A stretch of 14,572 nucleotides of DNA from Circinella minor (lineage: Eukaryota; Mucoromycota; Mucoromycetes; Mucorales; Lichtheimiaceae), in assembly GCA_016758965.1 (NCBI GenBank), contig JAEPRB010000532.1, forward strand, positions 1 through 14,572, in the 5' to 3' direction. The position numbers and the translations under genes are program-made. Under the pieces are notes generated by a model. The model worked only from the letters and a program-made list of their open reading frames with translations. It was not told the DNA's origin and did no database searches. Position 1 is the first letter of the stretch. Each line of letters begins with the position of its first letter. This document shows positions 1 through 8,799 of the stretch, in pieces.

Positions 1-536
1 TATTAATCTGACAACAAAAAAAAAAAAAAAAAAAAACTTTTTGTTATAACAAAAAACCAAAAAACTTTTGATAACATAAAACGAAGGAGTTTTAAAATGT
101 TATTTTGTTTAAACTATTCTTCTTTTATTTAATACGTAAGATAGATGAATACCAAAGTCGTTTACTACTTTGGGGGGGGGGGGAAGAGTAAGATAATTGA
201 TTGACTAGAATATTTCTTCGTATTCAAATTATAAAATTATCAAATGTTTAAGATATTATTAGTAAGTTAAATAAACCGTTGTTATCATACTTATTTTTTC
301 TTATCGTTATCTTTTTTTTTTTTTTTAAAGACAACTTTCTGATTCCTGTGGTATAAATTAATCAAATTCATATCATATCATACTATACTATTTTTATGTT
401 TAAATTTGTGAGAATAAATTAATCATAAAGTTTATTTCGTATATAGCAAATCTCTTTATTCTCCCACATTTTAAGATGATTCTAATTCATAAGTGTTTTG
501 ATGATAATATAGTAGCATAAAATAAGGGCTTATTAG

Positions 537-558
537 CTTATCACCTATATAGAGATAA
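537..558. promoter_or_regulatory. Paired GATA-type sites, possible nitrogen-regulator (AreA/Gat1-like) site
   Basis: CTTATC at 537-542 (GATAAG on the other strand) and AGATAA at 553-558 face each other 10 bp apart. Fungal GATA factors that control nitrogen-source genes bind HGATAR, often in pairs, and an amine oxidase that releases ammonium is a plausible target. In DNA this AT-rich, GATA words are common by chance, so this is suggestive only. Confidence 0.25.
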
Positions 559-772
559 AATAAAAATTTAAAGTTTTTATCAATTTTATGGGGGAGGGGA
601 GTGCGTAACCATATATACAATAAGAACAACCCAAAAAGATATTATATTCATGATAATGATATGTAATTTACTACGTACGTACAAAGAAAAACGGATTTAA
701 GTGCCGGAGAGTGACGAAAAATGATATGAAATGGGAATAGATTTAATTAGTCTCTATTCTTTATCTTTCACA

Positions 773-787
773 CCGGGTGCAACCCGG
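773..787. promoter_or_regulatory. GC-rich inverted repeat in the amine oxidase promoter
   Basis: CCGGGT-GCA-ACCCGG forms two perfect 6-bp arms around a 3-bp centre, about 340 bp upstream of the oxidase ATG. It stands out because its surroundings are strongly AT-rich. CGG/CCG half-sites in inverted order are the usual target of dimeric Zn2Cys6 regulators, two of which lie in this window. A factor-binding site is therefore plausible, though unproven. A cruciform or RNA hairpin is an alternative reading. Confidence 0.4.
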
Positions 788-1048
788 AAAAGATTATAAG
801 AAATGCGAACACACGGGATAATAATTCCAAAATTGATCTGTCGCATAATAATTCACTTTTTTTTTTTTCACACACATAACACGGACGATACTGACACTAA
901 TCACACACACACACGACCTATTCCGCTAAAAAAAAAAAGAATGATAAGACAAGACAACTCATATTATCTTTTATATAACACAAAGACAAGAGATATCTCG
1001 ACCACCATGAAAAAAAAAAAAGTCACTCTAAAAAAAAAAAAAAAAACT

Positions 1049-1057
1049 TATATAAAA
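1049..1057 (+). promoter_or_regulatory. TATA box of the amine oxidase gene
   Basis: TATATAAAA lies about 75 bp before the chosen ATG and is followed by a C/T-rich stretch (1058-1086), a common arrangement for fungal core promoters and initiation regions. The assignment rests on motif and spacing only. Confidence 0.5.
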
Positions 1058-1129
1058 ACCCTCCCTCTTTTCATCTTCTTCTTCCAAATTATCATAACAT
1101 TTAACTTATCTGTTTTTTTTTTTATTATT

Positions 1130-3644
1130 ATGTCTACTACCATGATTCCTCATCCTTTGGATAATTTATCCGCTGATGAAATTCGTCGTGCTACTGCTAT
1201 TATTCGTAAAGAACGTAGTCAAGATGATTCTTTTATTTTTAATTCAATGGTTTTAAAAGAACCTTCCAAAGATTTAATGATGTCCTTTTTGGGTTGGGAT
1301 ACATCTTCTCCTAAACCAACTACAATTGAACGTGAAGCTTTTGTTGTTTTACAAGATCGTCCTAGGTAAAAAAAAAAAAAAATAGCATTCATTTGAAAGT
1401 ATTCTTGTTTTTTTTGCTAACTTTTTGTTATATATTCCTCATTTGATTTTTTTTTTAGTGGTCTTGTTCATGAAATTGTTGTTTCTTTAACTCAAAATAA
1501 AATTACTACTTGGATCAAGAAACAAGGTGTTCAACCTACATTACATACGGGTGAAATGCTTGAAGCTGAAGAAATACTTATTAAAGATGAACGTGTCATT
1601 GCTGAATGTCGTAAACTTGGTATTACTGATATGAGTCAAGTCTTTGTTGATCCTTGGGGTGTAGGTTATCATGAATCTATTAAGGGTAAACGTCTTATGC
1701 AAGCTTTGGTCTATATGCGTACATCGCCTGATGATAATCAATATGCTCATCCATTGGATTTTAATCCTCTTTATGGTAATTACTGAGAGGGGTTTATATT
1801 GTTTTTGGTTATATATAAAAAAAAGTTGATTAAACTATTTTTTGTTTTTTTTTTTTTTTGCCTTACGTACGTATAGATGTCAATGAAAAAAAGGTCGTTG
1901 ATATTATTGTCGCTAAACGTCGTCATAGTAAATTTGAACGTCCTACGATTCCTTTAGAAAATCATCATTTCTTACCTGAACATTTAGGTGAAGAAAATTT
2001 ACGTCAAGATCTTAAACCTCTTCAAATTATTCAACCAGAAGGTGTTAGTTTTACTATTCGGGGTCAACAATTGGATTGGCAAAAATGGAATATGCATTTA
2101 TCTTTTAATTATCGTGAAGGTTTAGTGATTAATAATGTCAATTATCGTGATATGGATAATACCCTTCGTCCTATGTTTTATCGTGTTTCTTTGGCTGAAA
2201 TGGTGGTTCCTTATGCTAATCCTTATAAGCCTTATAATCACAAAATGGCTTTTGATGTGGGAGAATATGGTCTTGGTAAGCATATATATATATATATAAA
2301 CCCCCATCGATTTAATTTATATTTTCATGTCCAAGTATGTAAAGAAAAAACTTATTTAAATAAACTTTTATTATTATAGGTAACTTGACAAATTCATTGG
2401 AATTAGGTTGTGATTGTGTTGGTAGTATTTATTATATGGATGCTATCTTATCAGATATGAAGGGTGAACCATGGATTATTCCTAAAGCTATTTGTATTCA
2501 TGAAGAGGATACAGGTCTTTTATTTAAACATACCGATTATCGTACTGGAAAAGCTCATTCTGCTCGTTCACGTCGTTTAGTTATTTCTCATATCGTTACT
2601 GGTACGTAATTAAAAATTTATTTCCCCACACACTACGTAATACAAAAACAAAAACAAGAAAACAAATTTTATATTAACAGAAAAAAAAAATTATTATTAT
2701 TATTATTATTAAATAGCTGCCAACTACGATTATGGATTATACTATTACTTTTATCAAGATGGTACTTTTCAATATGAAGTTAAAGCTACAGGTGAATTAA
2801 ATACTTCTGTTCTTGCCGTTGATGAAGATGCTGCTCCTTATGGTACTATGGTGGCTCCACAAGTCGATGCTCAACATCATCAACATTTATTCAGTATGCG
2901 TATTGATCCTATGGTCGATGGTCGTCATAATTCAGTCGCTGAAACAGATGTTTTACCTTCTCCTCATCCTGTGGGTCATCCTGATAATATGATTGGTAAT
3001 GCATTCAGTCCACATTCCAAAATCTTTAATACAACAGAAGAAGCACAAACCAATGCTAGTTTGGAAAATCATCGTACTTGGAAAATTATTAATGAAAACA
3101 AGATTCATCCTTATGCTAAACAACCGGTGGGTTTCAAGCTTCATACACCCAATACACCTCCTCTTTTAGCTAAACCTGGATCGATTGCTTATGAACGTGC
3201 TCGATTTGCTAGTAAAACACTTTGGGTGACACCTTATCATCCTGATCAATTATTCCCTGGTGGTTTCTATTGTTATCAAAGTGAACCTTCAGATAATCTG
3301 GGTTTACCTCAATGGACAAAACAAGTCAAGAACGTGCGTAATACAGATATTGTTCTTTGGCTTACTTTTGGTATTACTCACATTCCTCGTGTAGAAGATT
3401 TTCCTATTATGCCTGTAGAAATGTGTGGTTGGAGTGCAAAGGTAAATATTTTTTTTTTCTGGTTCAGATATAGAATGTTTACTTTGAATAATCTTTACTA
3501 ACAAAAAAACTAATATTATAATAGGCTGCTAATTTCTTTATTGGTAATCCTGGTATTGATTTACCTGCTGGTGATAAAAAGTCGAGTAAAAGTGCTTATG
3601 CACCTGCTGATGCCAAATCATGTTGTGGAAAAACCAACTTGTAA
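1130..3644 (+). CDS. Copper amine oxidase (TPQ-containing primary-amine oxidase), 6 exons
   Basis: This enzyme oxidises primary amines to aldehyde, ammonium and H2O2, letting fungi use amines as nitrogen source. Exons are 1130-1365, 1459-1775, 1877-2275, 2380-2601, 2717-3441 and 3525-3644, giving 672 aa, the usual length of the fungal (peroxisomal-type) family. All five introns (83-115 bp) are GT-AG and keep frame. Visible active-site features are the catalytic-base Asp of FDVGEYG (about D311), the cofactor motif T-A-A-N-Y-D with Tyr about 395 (self-processed to topaquinone), the copper ligands H-x-H in HHQHLF (about 446/448) and the third His in THIPRVEDFP (about 613). No signal peptide is seen. 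The protein ends in -KTNL, not a classical SKL-type peroxisomal signal. I chose the ATG at 1130 because upstream in-frame sequence is low complexity and a TATA box precedes it. An AATAAA word lies at 3760-3765. Confidence 0.95.
2691..2710. repeat. TTA trinucleotide microsatellite in an intron
   Basis: Six to seven copies of TTA directly precede the AAATAG acceptor of the fourth amine oxidase intron (2602-2716). Length changes here would not alter the protein but would alter the polypyrimidine/acceptor region. Confidence 0.8.
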
Positions 3645-4032
3645 AAAAAAAAAAAGTTTATTTAGTTCTTTCCTTTCATATATTATCAAGCCCCCACTCT
3701 CTTCCCCCGCCAATGTATAGACTTTATTTTATTTTTTGCTTTTTCATTATATTAATAATAATAAACTTGGTTGTATATATACACCTAAAAAAATACATAT
3801 ATATATTTTAAAATGGGTTTACGTACAAACTTAATACGTATATATATCAAAAAAAAATTGATTAGGTTTCAGTAAAGTATAATTTAGAGCGATATTTATT
3901 CTACGTAGTAATATACTCTTATAGACGTATTAATAAAATAAGACCCCTTTCCCCTCCCCTAAATAACTTTTGAACTTATAAAATGAGTTGAAACGACCCA
4001 ACTTTTTTTTTTTTTACGTATTTCGTAATTTT
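3645..4032. other. Intergenic region after the amine oxidase gene
   Basis: No gene was seen. It contains a possible polyadenylation word AATAAA at 3760-3765, TACGTA palindromes at 3820, 3835, 3902 and 4015, and CCCCTCCC at 3951-3958 (a GGGGAGGG motif on the minus strand). The rest is AT-rich simple sequence. It would serve as the 3' flank of the oxidase and of the convergent minus-strand candidate. Confidence 0.65.
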
Positions 4033-4929
4033 TTATGGGATGGATATCCGTTGTAAATATTCATCGTTAACACAATTGATATTGGATGATATACGTTCAT
4101 AAAGATAATTTTGTAATTTCATATCATCATCTTCTTCTTCTTCTAAAAGCCATGATGTCATGGTATCAAATACAATCCTATTTATATCCTTGTAAGATTT
4201 TTCAATACCATATTGTTGATTCAAATGAATGTCTACACATGGATTATTATGAGTGATTTTTTTTTAGGTAATGTCATACAGAAGAAATAATGTTTTTTTG
4301 TTGATTGTATAGTAATTCTTGGTATAATATCTATTAACCAACTACTACGTACTACTACTACTATTACAAAACGCGAGGATTAATTGGTTTGTTGTCGATT
4401 GTTTTTTTTAATACTAGTAGCAGTAAATAAAGAAGCATTGATCCATATAGGTTGAGTATATGGTTGAATGCGAAAATCTTGGTATCATGGTGGTTGTCGT
4501 TTTTAGAAATAGCATGGTGTTGTTGTAAAAAAAAAAAAAAAAAAGGGAATACTATGGGTAAGCATATATGATGCCAATCTTCTGGATCAAATGAATGTGG
4601 ATTCAAATAACGAAAACAAGTGAATTGCATTCCCAGGATAAAATCCATAATCCAGTTGTTGCATGTCATTTTTTTTTTATCTTGTAGTAAATAAATTAAA
4701 ATATCTTTTGCATAAGCATAAGTTGATATAAGATATTTAGTAATAGATTGGTTTAGGTTCTTTGAATTTATAGGTAGTACGTAGTAGATAATAAAGAATT
4801 GTGTTTTCTATAATACATATATAAAATAGATTAGATAACAGAGTTGAGTGACTGAGAGAGTTATTTTATATCTTATCATTACTTGAAAGTTTATTTCGTT
4901 CATACGTAAAAAGCAACTTCCCAAAGCAT
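4033..4929 (-). CDS. Hypothetical protein, tentative multi-exon model, possible pseudogene
   Basis: I do not recognise this protein. Reading the minus strand, an ATG at 4929 opens exon 1 (4929-4906, MLWEVAFY). It ends at a GTATGA donor and joins in phase 0 to a ...TTATAG acceptor at 4808. Exon 2 (4807-4553, 85 codons) stays open and looks protein-like, with segments such as STYAYAKDILIYLLQD and YLNPHSFDPEDWHH. Beyond it the model is unsure. A 75-bp intron (4552-4478) is possible. The last open stretch (down to 4033) includes TMTSWLLEEEEDDDMK and a stop, and can be reached by a donor at 4414 and an acceptor near 4189. A different frame in 4477-4415 (PIWINASLF) also looks coding and would need a frame shift. 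No domain, signal peptide or catalytic motif was seen. It could be a rapidly evolving gene, a decaying one, or chance open frames in AT-rich DNA. Confidence 0.35.
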
Positions 4930-5265
4930 TTTTTTTCTGTTAATTGAACGGGGTAATACTTTCTTTTTTTAGGACGAATCATCACATTACGTATCCATTG
5001 ATTTTATAGGAAAAAACGAGAATAAATGACGACGTATTATCTTATTATAAAAAGATAAATGGGGATAATGATAAAGGTGAACATAAAATAGTCAATAAAG
5101 TCATGATCTGTTTACATGAAATAAAAGCTTATCTTTTTATAACAAAAAAACTGGGGGATCCAATGAATTCATTGTTCATTGACAGAAAGAAAAAAGTTTT
5201 AGTCCCGATTTATGCTGCTTGTTTATCCCCTTTTTTTTTTTTTTTTTTTTTTTGGAAAAGAAATA
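4930..5265. promoter_or_regulatory. Region between the minus-strand candidate and the LYR gene
   Basis: No gene was seen. If the minus-strand candidate is real, this 336-bp stretch is a shared divergent promoter. It holds a TACGTA at 4988 and a run of 23 T at 5231-5253 ending 12 bp before the LYR-gene ATG. Small open frames across it are low complexity (poly-Phe or poly-Lys). Confidence 0.5.
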
Positions 5266-6469
5266 ATGGCATTGGCGTTTTTAGGTATACATAAAAGAAT
5301 AGCATTGGAAGCACGATGGTTGGTATGTGTTTCATTTATAAAAAAGTTTAAATCAAGGTTATACACTAAACTATTTCCCCTCCCTTCAAAAAATAAAAAA
5401 AAAGACGCTTGATTTATATAAATCATTATTAAAATCAACACGATCATTAAAAGATGTGAATCAACACCATTTTCTTATAAATACAATTCGAGAACGATTT
5501 CGTTTTCATAAACATGAAAGTTCACGTCCACGTATATTAGGATTACTTCGAGAGGGTAATGAGGTAAGAAATTGTTTTTTTTTTTTTTCGAATTTAAAAA
5601 AAATTGTAATGGAGTTGTAAAAAAAAAAAAAAAATTAGGCTTTACGAATATTAGAAGAAGCACCTCATAATAGTATTTATATGGAACGTATCAATGCATT
5701 GGCAGAAGCAAAAGCAGGTCCTTTAAAAAATTCAGTGGAAAAGGTATAAACAGCTATTTATATATAAAATAAAAATATATCTAACCAAATAAAAATATAT
5801 CTTTTTTTATATAGTTACGACGTATACCTAATGTAAGTTTTTTTTTTTTATAACAACTATTGTTCTTTAATGAATCTCATTTTGTTTGTATATATATAGT
5901 TAAAAATCCGTGCACTTGCTATAAAAGATATTCGATCTAGAACTTTAAAACGTCGTAATCATGATTCAAAAAATCATATACCTGGTTCTGATATTGTACG
6001 TAAATTAGCACGTATACCTGATTCATTGACAACAACAACAACAACAACAACACATCAAGAAAAAAATCAAAAGAAACCAAAAATGATCAAAAGAAAACCA
6101 TATCAAATTGTAAAAACAATTACTGCACAAGGATTTACATTTAAAAGATTACGTGGATGGAGACAACCTGTAAAAACTGCAATGATGATTAAAAAAAGAA
6201 TTAAAAAATCACAACAATGGACAAATCATCAACAAACGATTGAATCACTTTTAGATATCATTTCACATGAACAATTATTTTATGATACATTAGGTGTGAA
6301 TAATCATTTAAAAGATTATAGTAAGTTTTCATCTATTCTTTGGAAAGGGGAGGGAAAGAAGAAATAGATTCATCTTACACACACACACACACACATAATT
6401 TTAGAAAAATCACTTTTAGATACACAATCTCATTATAGAACACTTCGATCAAGAAAATTTATAAATTAA
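5266..6469 (+). CDS. LYR-motif (Complex1_LYR-type, possibly Cup1-like) protein, 6 exons
   Basis: LYR proteins are small helical adaptors that act mostly in mitochondria, binding acyl carrier protein and helping iron-sulfur delivery or assembly of respiratory and ribosomal complexes. Exons are 5266-5322, 5405-5563, 5639-5743, 5815-5832, 5900-6320 and 6405-6469, giving 274 aa with all phases agreeing. The motif is the variant LDLYKSLLKS (LYK at about residues 23-25), followed by the typical Arg-rich helix TIRERFRFHKH (46-56). The length exceeds single-domain LYR proteins (about 80-120 aa) and suits the longer fungal Cup1-like group with an N-terminal LYR domain. Residues 114-274 are very basic and include eight Thr (157-164) encoded by an ACA repeat. 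Oddities are the 18-nt exon 4, an AAG acceptor at 5404 and a T23 run just before the ATG. LYR membership is fairly sure. The Cup1-like assignment is from memory of family layout. Confidence 0.7.
5815..5832 (+). other. 18-nt microexon (exon 4 of the LYR gene)
   Basis: Six codons (LRRIPN) lie between a TATATAG acceptor and a GTAAG donor, flanked by introns of 71 and 67 bp. Including or skipping it keeps the frame, because both neighbours are in phase 0. Exons 4 and 5 both begin with TTA after near-identical ATATAG acceptors. Confidence 0.6.
6029..6052 (+). repeat. ACA microsatellite coding for eight threonines
   Basis: Eight ACA units in frame inside LYR-gene exon 5 encode Thr 157-164, in the linker between the LYR domain and the basic C-terminal part. 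Such repeats often vary in length between strains. Confidence 0.85.
6377..6394. repeat. AC dinucleotide microsatellite in an intron
   Basis: About nine AC units lie in the last LYR-gene intron (6321-6404), between its GTAAG donor and TTTTAG acceptor. The same intron carries a GGGGAGGG motif at 6347-6354. Confidence 0.85.
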
Positions 6470-6706
6470 AAAACAAGTCATTTTAAAATGATGGGAAGCT
6501 TTTTCCCCCCACCACTTTTACAAGGGGAGGGTTTTTTTTTTTTTTCATCTAATAAAATTTATTTGTTGTGTCGGACCTTTTTTTTTTAAAAACAAAAAAT
6601 ATCCAGTTTTTTTTTTTTTTGCATGAATTTCTTTTCCCCCAAATCCCTTTCTTTTCCCACAAAAATACTTTTTTATAACAAAAACCATAATTCATTTAAT
6701 TTAATA
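6470..6706. promoter_or_regulatory. LYR-gene 3' flank and hexokinase promoter
   Basis: Only 237 bp separate the LYR stop from the hexokinase ATG. The stretch contains a C-rich tract (6505-6513), GGGGAGGG at 6524-6531, long T runs, and TTATAACAAAAACC (6672-6685) about 25 bp before the ATG. No classical TATA box with sensible spacing is obvious. Confidence 0.45.
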
Positions 6707-8441
6707 ATGATACGAAAAGCACCTATAGCAGCACCTATCACAGGTGCTATTCATGGTACACCTGAACAAGAAGCTTATCTTGAAAAAATTGTTAAACAAT
6801 TTACTATTACACCCGATTATCTTGAAAAAATTTGTACCCATTTTATGTCAGAAATGGATAAAGGTTTAAATAAAGAAGGTCAAACATTAGCCATGATTCC
6901 ATCTTATGTAGAAGGTCGTTTAACAGGTAAAAAAAAAAGCTTAATTCTTTCTTTTCTATATATCTATGGAGTAGAAGGAGAAATAAATATAAATAGAATA
7001 ATATAAATATATATAGGTCAAGAAAAAGGTCATTTTCTTGCATTGGATTTAGGTGGAACCAATCTTCGTGTTGTTTTAGTAACATTAGAAGGAAATGGAA
7101 AATATAAAACAAAATCATCTAAAGCAAGAGTAACCACTGAACTTAAAACAGGTCCTATGAGAGATTTATGTGGTAAAATATATATATATATATATCCTGT
7201 TTTATTTGTTTCACATGTTTTTTTTTTCTGGAGGATAACGGGTTTTTATTAAAAATAATTTTTTTCTATCTAGATTATATTGCTGATTGTGTAGATGAAT
7301 TTTTAACAGAAGAAGGATTAAGTAATACAGATACTACTTTATTCCTTGGATATACTTTTTCTTTTCCTGTACTTCAATCAAGGGTAAATAAATAAATAAA
7401 AATTATAGATACTTTACACATTGAAAAAATAATAATTAAATGTTGACCTTTTTTTTTTTTTAGATTAATCGTGGTATTTTAAAATCATGGACAAAAGGTT
7501 TTAATTGTACAGGAGCTGTTGGTAAAGATCCAGTCATGTTATTACAAGATGCTCTTTTACGTAAAAATGTACCTATTAAAGTAGCAGCACTGGTCAATGA
7601 TGCTGTGGGTACACTTTTATCCAATGCCTATCAAAAACCAAATACAAGTATTGGTCTCATTTTGGGAACAGGTTCAAATGGAGGTTATATTGAAGAAATT
7701 AAAAAGATTGGTAAATGGAAATCAAATGAAAATCCAACCAGTCATGAAATGATCATTAATATGGAATTTGGTGCATTCGATAATGAACGCATGATATTAC
7801 CTGTCACACAATATGATAATAAGGTGGATCGTCAATCCATTAATCCTCATGGTCAAATATTCGAAAAAATGATATCTGGCATGTATTTAGGTGAAATCAC
7901 AAGAAATATTTTATTGGATATGATCGATCGAGAACTTTTATTTGGTCCACAGGAAGGTAGATATGATTGTAAATCATGGTCCAAGGAATTATCAGGTCAT
8001 TATGCATTTGTAACATCTCAAATGTCTACGATTGAATCGGATGGTACACCTGAATTAACACGTACAAAAGAAGCATTGGATCTTAATTTAAATTTACATG
8101 CTATTTCGACACCAGAAAGTAAAATAATTAAACGTGTCTGTGAAGCAGTAGGGACACGTGCAGCTCATTTGGCTGGAGTAGCTATTGCAGGTATTGTTCG
8201 CCATTGTGAAATTTCACCTGAAGAAGGGACCGATGTGGGTATTGATGGATCATTATATGAATTTTATCCTTCATTTGAAGAACGTATTTATGATGCATTG
8301 GCTATTTTATTACCTGATCATAAAAATGTTCGAAAAACTGTAAGATTGGGTCTCGCCAAAGATGGTAGTGGTGTAGGTGCTGCATTAACTGCTTGTGTAG
8401 CAGCACATATGGAAGGACGTAAAAAGGGAGCACTTGGATAA
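6707..8441 (+). CDS. Hexokinase (ATP:hexose 6-phosphotransferase), 4 exons
   Basis: It phosphorylates glucose and other hexoses, the first step of glycolysis in the cytosol. Exons are 6707-6926, 7017-7172, 7274-7383 and 7464-8441, with phases 1, 1 and 0 matching, giving 487 aa as in yeast hexokinases. ATP phosphate loop 1 is LDLGGTN (about 83-89). The sugar site is FSFPV, then WTKGF (171-175), and VND (206-208) with the catalytic base D208. Phosphate loop 2 is GTGSN (230-234). Sugar-contact Glu residues are NMEFGAF (E263) and FEKMISG (E296). The C-terminal adenosine motif is DGSGVGAAL. Variants are NDAVGT where yeast and plants usually have NDT, GTGSNGGY rather than GTGxNAAY/GAY, and NPHGQ rather than PGQQ. 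The residues thought to be catalytic are all present, so it should be active. No targeting peptide or transmembrane anchor is seen. It may be one of several paralogues with a specialised or signalling role (inference). AATAAA lies at 8505-8510. Confidence 0.95.
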
Positions 8442-8799
8442 TTTGTTACTATTTCAAACTAAAAATGTATATTGTATTATAATTTCTTTTTTTTTTTACT
8501 ATAAAATAAAAAATGGGATGAGGATAGTTCATTCTTGGATGAAGAAGAGACGGAATTTCCTTTTTTGGACATTGTTTTTCATTGCAAATTTTTTTTTTTA
8601 GGTGTTACATTTTTATATATAGATGAATGGTAACAGTTAATAAATAATCACAAAAGTTGTCAACTTTTTAATATGGAAAGAGGAAAACAATCCTCTTTAG
8701 ATTATCTTAATAAAAAAAAAAAACATTTGTTTTTATATTTTTCATTGTTCTATCTTCTCCTCCCTTCCTCCTTCTCAACCATTAAATCAACAAACAAAA
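8442..8799. promoter_or_regulatory. Hexokinase 3' flank and promoter of the membrane-protein gene
   Basis: No gene was seen in these 358 bp. They include AATAAA at 8505-8510 (possible hexokinase poly(A) signal), an inverted repeat at 8652-8668, and a C/T-rich tract at 8748-8779 just before the downstream ATG, a typical fungal initiation or 5' leader feature. Confidence 0.5.
8652..8668. promoter_or_regulatory. 17-bp inverted repeat upstream of the membrane-protein gene
   Basis: AAAAGTTG-T-CAACTTTT has two perfect 8-bp arms around one base, 131 bp before the ATG at 8800. It may bind a dimeric regulator. The T-rich right arm could also act in the 3' end of the hexokinase transcript. Confidence 0.35.

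Larger units (their letters stand above)
1..1129. other. AT-rich intergenic region upstream of the amine oxidase gene
   Basis: No convincing coding sequence was seen on either strand. The stretch holds many A/T homopolymers, a run of 12 G at 172-183, three TACGTA palindromes (133, 672 and 676, the last two overlapping), a GGGGAGGG motif at 591-598, paired GATA sites near 537-558, a GC-rich inverted repeat at 773-787, a short CA repeat at 902-913 and a TATA box at 1049-1057. An open frame runs from 803 into the oxidase, but its upstream part encodes low-complexity Lys/Phe/His-rich sequence and is best read as non-coding leader. Confidence 0.75.

Noticed and set aside
803..1129. In-frame N-terminal extension of the amine oxidase by about 109 residues
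   Set aside because: It is poly-Lys/poly-Phe/His-Thr low complexity from simple repeats, contains the TATA box, and family members begin close to the Met at 1130.
1541..1750. Minus-strand open frame inside amine oxidase exon 2
   Set aside because: It overlaps a conserved coding exon on the other strand and has no recognisable features. The same applies to minus-strand frames at 2122-2307, 2953-3144 and 3304-3504.
3620..3811. Plus-strand open frame after the amine oxidase
   Set aside because: Poly-Lys then Phe/Ile/Leu-rich translation of AT-rich 3' flank. No start context or domain.
4152..4165. CCATGA-TG-TCATGG palindrome
   Set aside because: Falls inside the possible last exon of the minus-strand candidate. 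Short, and may simply reflect Met-Thr-Ser codons.
5103..5447. Several small open frames over the T23 run
   Set aside because: They are poly-Phe or poly-Lys translations of the homopolymer. The real LYR exon 1 (5266-5322) accounts for the only protein-like part.
6843..7118. Minus-strand open frame across hexokinase exons 1 and 2
   Set aside because: Leu/Phe-rich shadow of the conserved hexokinase exons and the intron between them.
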